NCBI GenBank assembly: GCA_030248215.1
Contig: JASANG010004068.1
Span: 1-64,000 of the forward strand
DNA: 64,000 nt
Reading direction: 5' to 3'
From: Enoplolaimus lenunculus
Taxonomy: Eukaryota > Nematoda > Enoplea > Enoplida > Thoracostomopsidae
Shown: piece after piece, positions 62,101 through 64,000 of the stretch
How the letters are laid out: each line of letters opens with the position of its first letter
Position numbering within the stretch: position 1 is the stretch's first letter
Position numbers and translations under genes: made by a program
The notes under the pieces: generated by a model
Told to the model about the DNA's origin: nothing
The model's database searches: none
What the model saw: only the letters and a program-made list of their open reading frames with translations

Positions 62101-63815
62101 AGAAATATTTGCACTTGCCCTATTCCTCAGAATGGATAATGACAAGAGTGTGGTACTGGGTACATTCTGAGTACAAACCAATGTACGCAGTCAAGGGCGG
62201 TGATAAGGGGGGCGATCGGACGCCGCCCCCCATTGGTCCTAGCCGACGAAAATTGTTTCTGCGTATCCAAATTTGGACGTGTAATAATCAAGGGAGGTTA
62301 TGAGAAGCTCAAATCTGCGAAAATTTTCAAAATCCAACCGTCTTTGGACGAACAACGGCTGGAAGGGATCACCAAGACCGCACAAAAAATTGATCATGCA
62401 CCCGCCTTAGGTCATTTATATCACCGCCAGCGCACCGTTGCGCTTTTGGCCTACCCCTTTAAAGTTTCTTGTGAACTTCAAGTGATGATTAGCCCCTAAT
62501 CAGGGGTGCGGGCAAACAATAATGGTACGTTCATTTTGTACCATGCAGAACCCTAGTAATTGCACAGTTTTGTCTAAAAGTGATCATCCACTCTTGATAA
62601 TAATACTCACAACATCGAGGATTTGCTGAAACGATAAACCGAGCGAAACATTGACTGCATCTTGTTCATGCAATACAGGACGCGTCATAGTATTGTAAGA
62701 TCGCTTAACAAGCAAATCTTCGTGTAATTTTATCTCGTACGGGCCACAGCGCACAATTCCGATTAAAAACGCTGGAAAAGTGTAAATACATTAAGATTTT
62801 ACGCAATTGTGGATCCACAGGATCCACATGCACACTGCAAAAATGGTGAGTCAAATTCACGCTCCGAAATAGGTTTTACAAGGCTACACAAACTGAGTCA
62901 AATTCGACTCCGCCAGAGTCAAATTCGACTCACTAAGTCGCACGTTTGACACTGGTGGAGTCGCATTTGACTCGGTTTCTGTACTCCCGTAGAGCCTATT
63001 TCGGACAGAGTCAAATTCGACACAGCAGTCGCACGTTTGACTCTGGCGGAGTAGAATTTGACTCAGTTTGTGTAGTCCCGTAGATCCTATTTTGGAGAGA
63101 GTCAATTTGACTCACCATTTGTTGCATTGCACCTATGCCCCCCAACAGAATACAAAAACACTGTTTTATTATGACTTATCTCGTTTCACTCGTGAGCTTT
63201 ATTTTCACTACTATATATAGCGTGGCTTCCCGCTTCCGAAACTTTTAAATCAACCACTTATGTTATGTCCTAATTTTGTCCAATTATTATTATTATTATC
63301 AATCGAACGAATCTTCAGCCGGCAGCTCAAAAATAGTGCTTTATTGAGCGAGTTTTCTCTTCAGTTAATTTTATAAACGCACGCTCAAGCTAAACTGAGA
63401 CAGTCCCACTGCTGAGAGTTTTAAGTAAAGGAAAAAAGCTTTTCAGATGTGCCAGGGAAATTTTACTTGCATAGAATTCTTTTCATTCCGTCATGCAAAA
63501 TTTGGCCAGAAAGGGGCGAAGCTGTTAGTAAAGAAGCAACACCACATCGGTCGCTTCCTCCGCCATAGTTGTGGGCGTGATCTGGGGAAGAAAATTGCCA
63601 ACGTTAGCGTAAAATGAAATCATGAACACTAAATATTTATCAGCTACCTATATATGAACATGTTTCGACTCCGATAACCTTTGGACACGCTTAATTTATT
63701 GCGTTTGGTTTTAAGACAATGTTTATATAATAAGTAGATTATAATTATATATCTAAGTTAGGGAAAAATGAGACTTACCTGGCAAAACAACAAAGCATGA
63801 CGATTTAAGCTGCAT
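53194..63815 (-). CDS. Nicotinic acetylcholine receptor alpha-type subunit, gene B, 11 exons
   Basis: Exons (minus strand order): 63815-63779, 62771-62611, 60987-60943, 60549-60440, 59362-59283, 58458-58291, 57662-57468, 55461-55375, 55209-55100, 54726-54562, 53730-53194. They give 564 residues. Every intron falls at the same point and phase as in gene A; exons 2-9 have identical lengths. Signal peptide [19 protein letters not shown]; Cys-loop C151-C165 with FPFDEQ; adjacent C213-C214 (YYDCCPDPY); M1 about 232-254; M2 [16 protein letters not shown]3 [11 protein letters not shown]; loop [10 protein letters not shown]4 near the end. Unlike gene A, the residue before the Glu at the pore mouth is Cys260 (DSCEK instead of DSGEK). 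The first exon is the least certain, chosen by phase and by analogy with gene A. Confidence 0.9.
54303..54440. mobile_element. TIR element with TTAGGC-like core (copy 3, one end)
   Basis: Left end GGCCCATGTATAGAACAGG, then CAGAACAGTAGAATAAGC, then several CCTAAG units (complement of TTAGGC) and AGCAAAAAAAATAGTCTAAA. The right end is not recognised. In the last intron of gene B. Confidence 0.65.
55760..57400 (+). mobile_element. Gypsy-type LTR retrotransposon, incomplete copy in gene B intron 7
   Basis: A 5' LTR starts TGTAGGAAGCTATCTCGC at 55760 and ends about 55985, followed by a primer-binding region TGGTGCGCCCGACT. A gag frame (about 56145-56837) holds [20 protein letters not shown] and the [20 protein letters not shown] signature, close to that of the element at 32.6-37.1 kb. 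A tail resembling the integrase C-terminal part ([23 protein letters not shown]) follows, then a partial 3' LTR from about 57306 that copies the first 95 bases of the 5' LTR nearly exactly. Most of pol is absent. Broken; LTR similarity suggests a recent insertion. The orientation is opposite to the host gene. Confidence 0.88.
58062..58200. mobile_element. Pyrimidine-rich MITE, copy in gene B intron 6
   Basis: Opposite orientation to 43944: GTAGCATGCTCACCATGCTA, TTTTCAGGATGGGCAT, TTTTCGATGACTTACAAGCA, CAGAGGGGATGAC, GGGGCTGCGCTTCC. Confidence 0.55.
58494..58729. mobile_element. Foldback MITE with CACTGTAAAT ends (copy 2)
   Basis: Ends CACTGTAAAT and ATTTACAGTG are inverted; interior has GAGTTGAATCAA and TTGATTCAAC-type words. 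Immediately upstream of exon 6 of gene B (its left end lies 36 bases from 58458). Confidence 0.65.
60190..60354. mobile_element. TIR element with TTAGGC core (copy 4)
   Basis: Ends GGCCAATGTAAACAACATGG and GATCTTTACATGGGCC. Flanks GGTGTAGC (60182-60189) and GGTGTACC (60355-60362) match at seven of eight bases. Interior holds about four CCTAAG (TTAGGC complement) units. In gene B intron 4. Confidence 0.85.
60752..60903. mobile_element. Pyrimidine-rich MITE, copy in gene B intron 3
   Basis: Contains GCTAAGGGGCTAAATTTTTC, AGGAAGGGCATTAAAGG, TTTCAATGATTAACAAGCAA, CTAGGGGGGCCGAAATTTTT and GGCTACGAGCCC. The best-preserved copy of the family. Confidence 0.65.
61778..61994. mobile_element. TIR element with TTAGGC core (copy 5)
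   Basis: Ends GGCCCATGTAAAGATCAG and CTGTTCTTTACATCGGCC are near-perfect inverted repeats. Flanks GAAACTTC (61770-61777) and AAAACTTC (61995-62002) match at seven of eight. Interior has two runs of TTAGGC/TTAGGT, the second with five near-perfect units. In gene B intron 2. Confidence 0.88.
62190..62438. mobile_element. MITE with GCGGTGATAA ends
   Basis: Left GGCGGTGATAAGGGGGGC and right TTTATATCACCGCC are imperfect inverted repeats. The left third is G/C-run rich. In gene B intron 2. Confidence 0.5.
62833..63126. mobile_element. Long foldback element with GAGTCAAATT repeats
   Basis: The left half (AATGGTGAGTCAAATT, CGAAATAGG, CTACACAAACTGAGTCAAAT) is repeated in complement in the right half (ATTTGACTCAGTTTGTGTAG, CCTATTTTGG, AATTTGACTCACCATT). 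The middle repeats GAGTCAAATTCGACTC, itself near-palindromic. The whole 294 bp could fold into a hairpin. Lies 62 bases upstream of exon 2 of gene B. Confidence 0.8.
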
Positions 63816-64000
63816 ACCACTACTAACATAAGCATCAACTAGGAAGACGACTGTCGAATTTAAATGTAGTTTTAAAACATTGAGTAAATATTATTTACTT
63901 TTTTTAAAAACTGTTTCAATTTACAAATTTTAGACCTTATCAATTTTGACTTGGGTAATATTTTCACTACACGTAACAGTAAAATGCTGAGTGCTGACTT
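63816..64000. other. Upstream of gene B start, nothing recognised
   Basis: Beyond the proposed start codon of gene B the sequence is AT-rich with no recognised motif. The promoter of gene B should lie here or beyond the window. Confidence 0.4.

Noticed and set aside
63470-63815. Possible 3' exons of another minus-strand gene ([16 protein letters not shown], then [13 protein letters not shown])
   Set aside because: The 63779 donor joins in phase to the receptor exon at 62771 and completes a signal peptide as in gene A. The Gly-rich stretch belongs to no family I recognise. It remains the main alternative for this exon.

Overview
The window is animal genomic DNA, AT-rich and dense in introns, with spliced genes on both strands and many small transposons. 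A nematode is the best guess: several dispersed elements carry runs of TTAGGC, the nematode telomere repeat, and splice acceptors are mostly TTTCAG or TTTTAG. The species cannot be named from the sequence alone.

Layout. 1-2.5 kb (minus strand): remains of a Polinton/Maverick-type element with an integrase, a small Cys/His protein and a spliced NADAR-domain gene, followed by a 47-bp minisatellite with a palindromic core. 3.48-31.44 kb (plus strand): 40 consecutive exons of a UBR1/UBR2-type N-recognin E3 ubiquitin ligase, running in phase from the ClpS-like N-domain through the RING-H2 finger to the natural stop. Its start, with the UBR box, lies left of the window, so the Polinton remains probably sit in an upstream intron. 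Its introns hold MITEs, a LINE tail, satellites and microsatellites. 32.56-37.07 kb (minus strand): an LTR retrotransposon of the Gypsy type with 152-bp LTRs, a 2A-like motif near gag and a PWWP-like motif after integrase. 38.6-42.2 kb (plus strand): a four-exon gene for a secreted glutaredoxin-like protein. 42.7-50.8 kb and 53.2-63.8 kb (minus strand): two tandem paralogous genes for alpha-type nicotinic acetylcholine receptor subunits, each with 11 exons broken at the same places.

How the parts relate. The two receptor genes come from one duplication: their exon phases and most exon lengths agree, and only the cytoplasmic loop exons differ in length. Their introns filled independently with MITEs, and the second gene also took in an incomplete Gypsy copy. 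The glutaredoxin gene converges tail to tail on the first receptor gene. The UBR ligase is functionally separate. No CRISPR, operon, tRNA or rRNA was seen.

The least familiar items are a TIR element family carrying telomere-like TTAGGC runs (three copies with near-matching 8-bp target duplications), the retroelement that combines a 2A-like and a PWWP-like motif, and the NADAR gene beside a Polinton-type integrase. Exon models were built by hand from reading frame, splice consensus, phase and remembered family sequences; none was checked by alignment.
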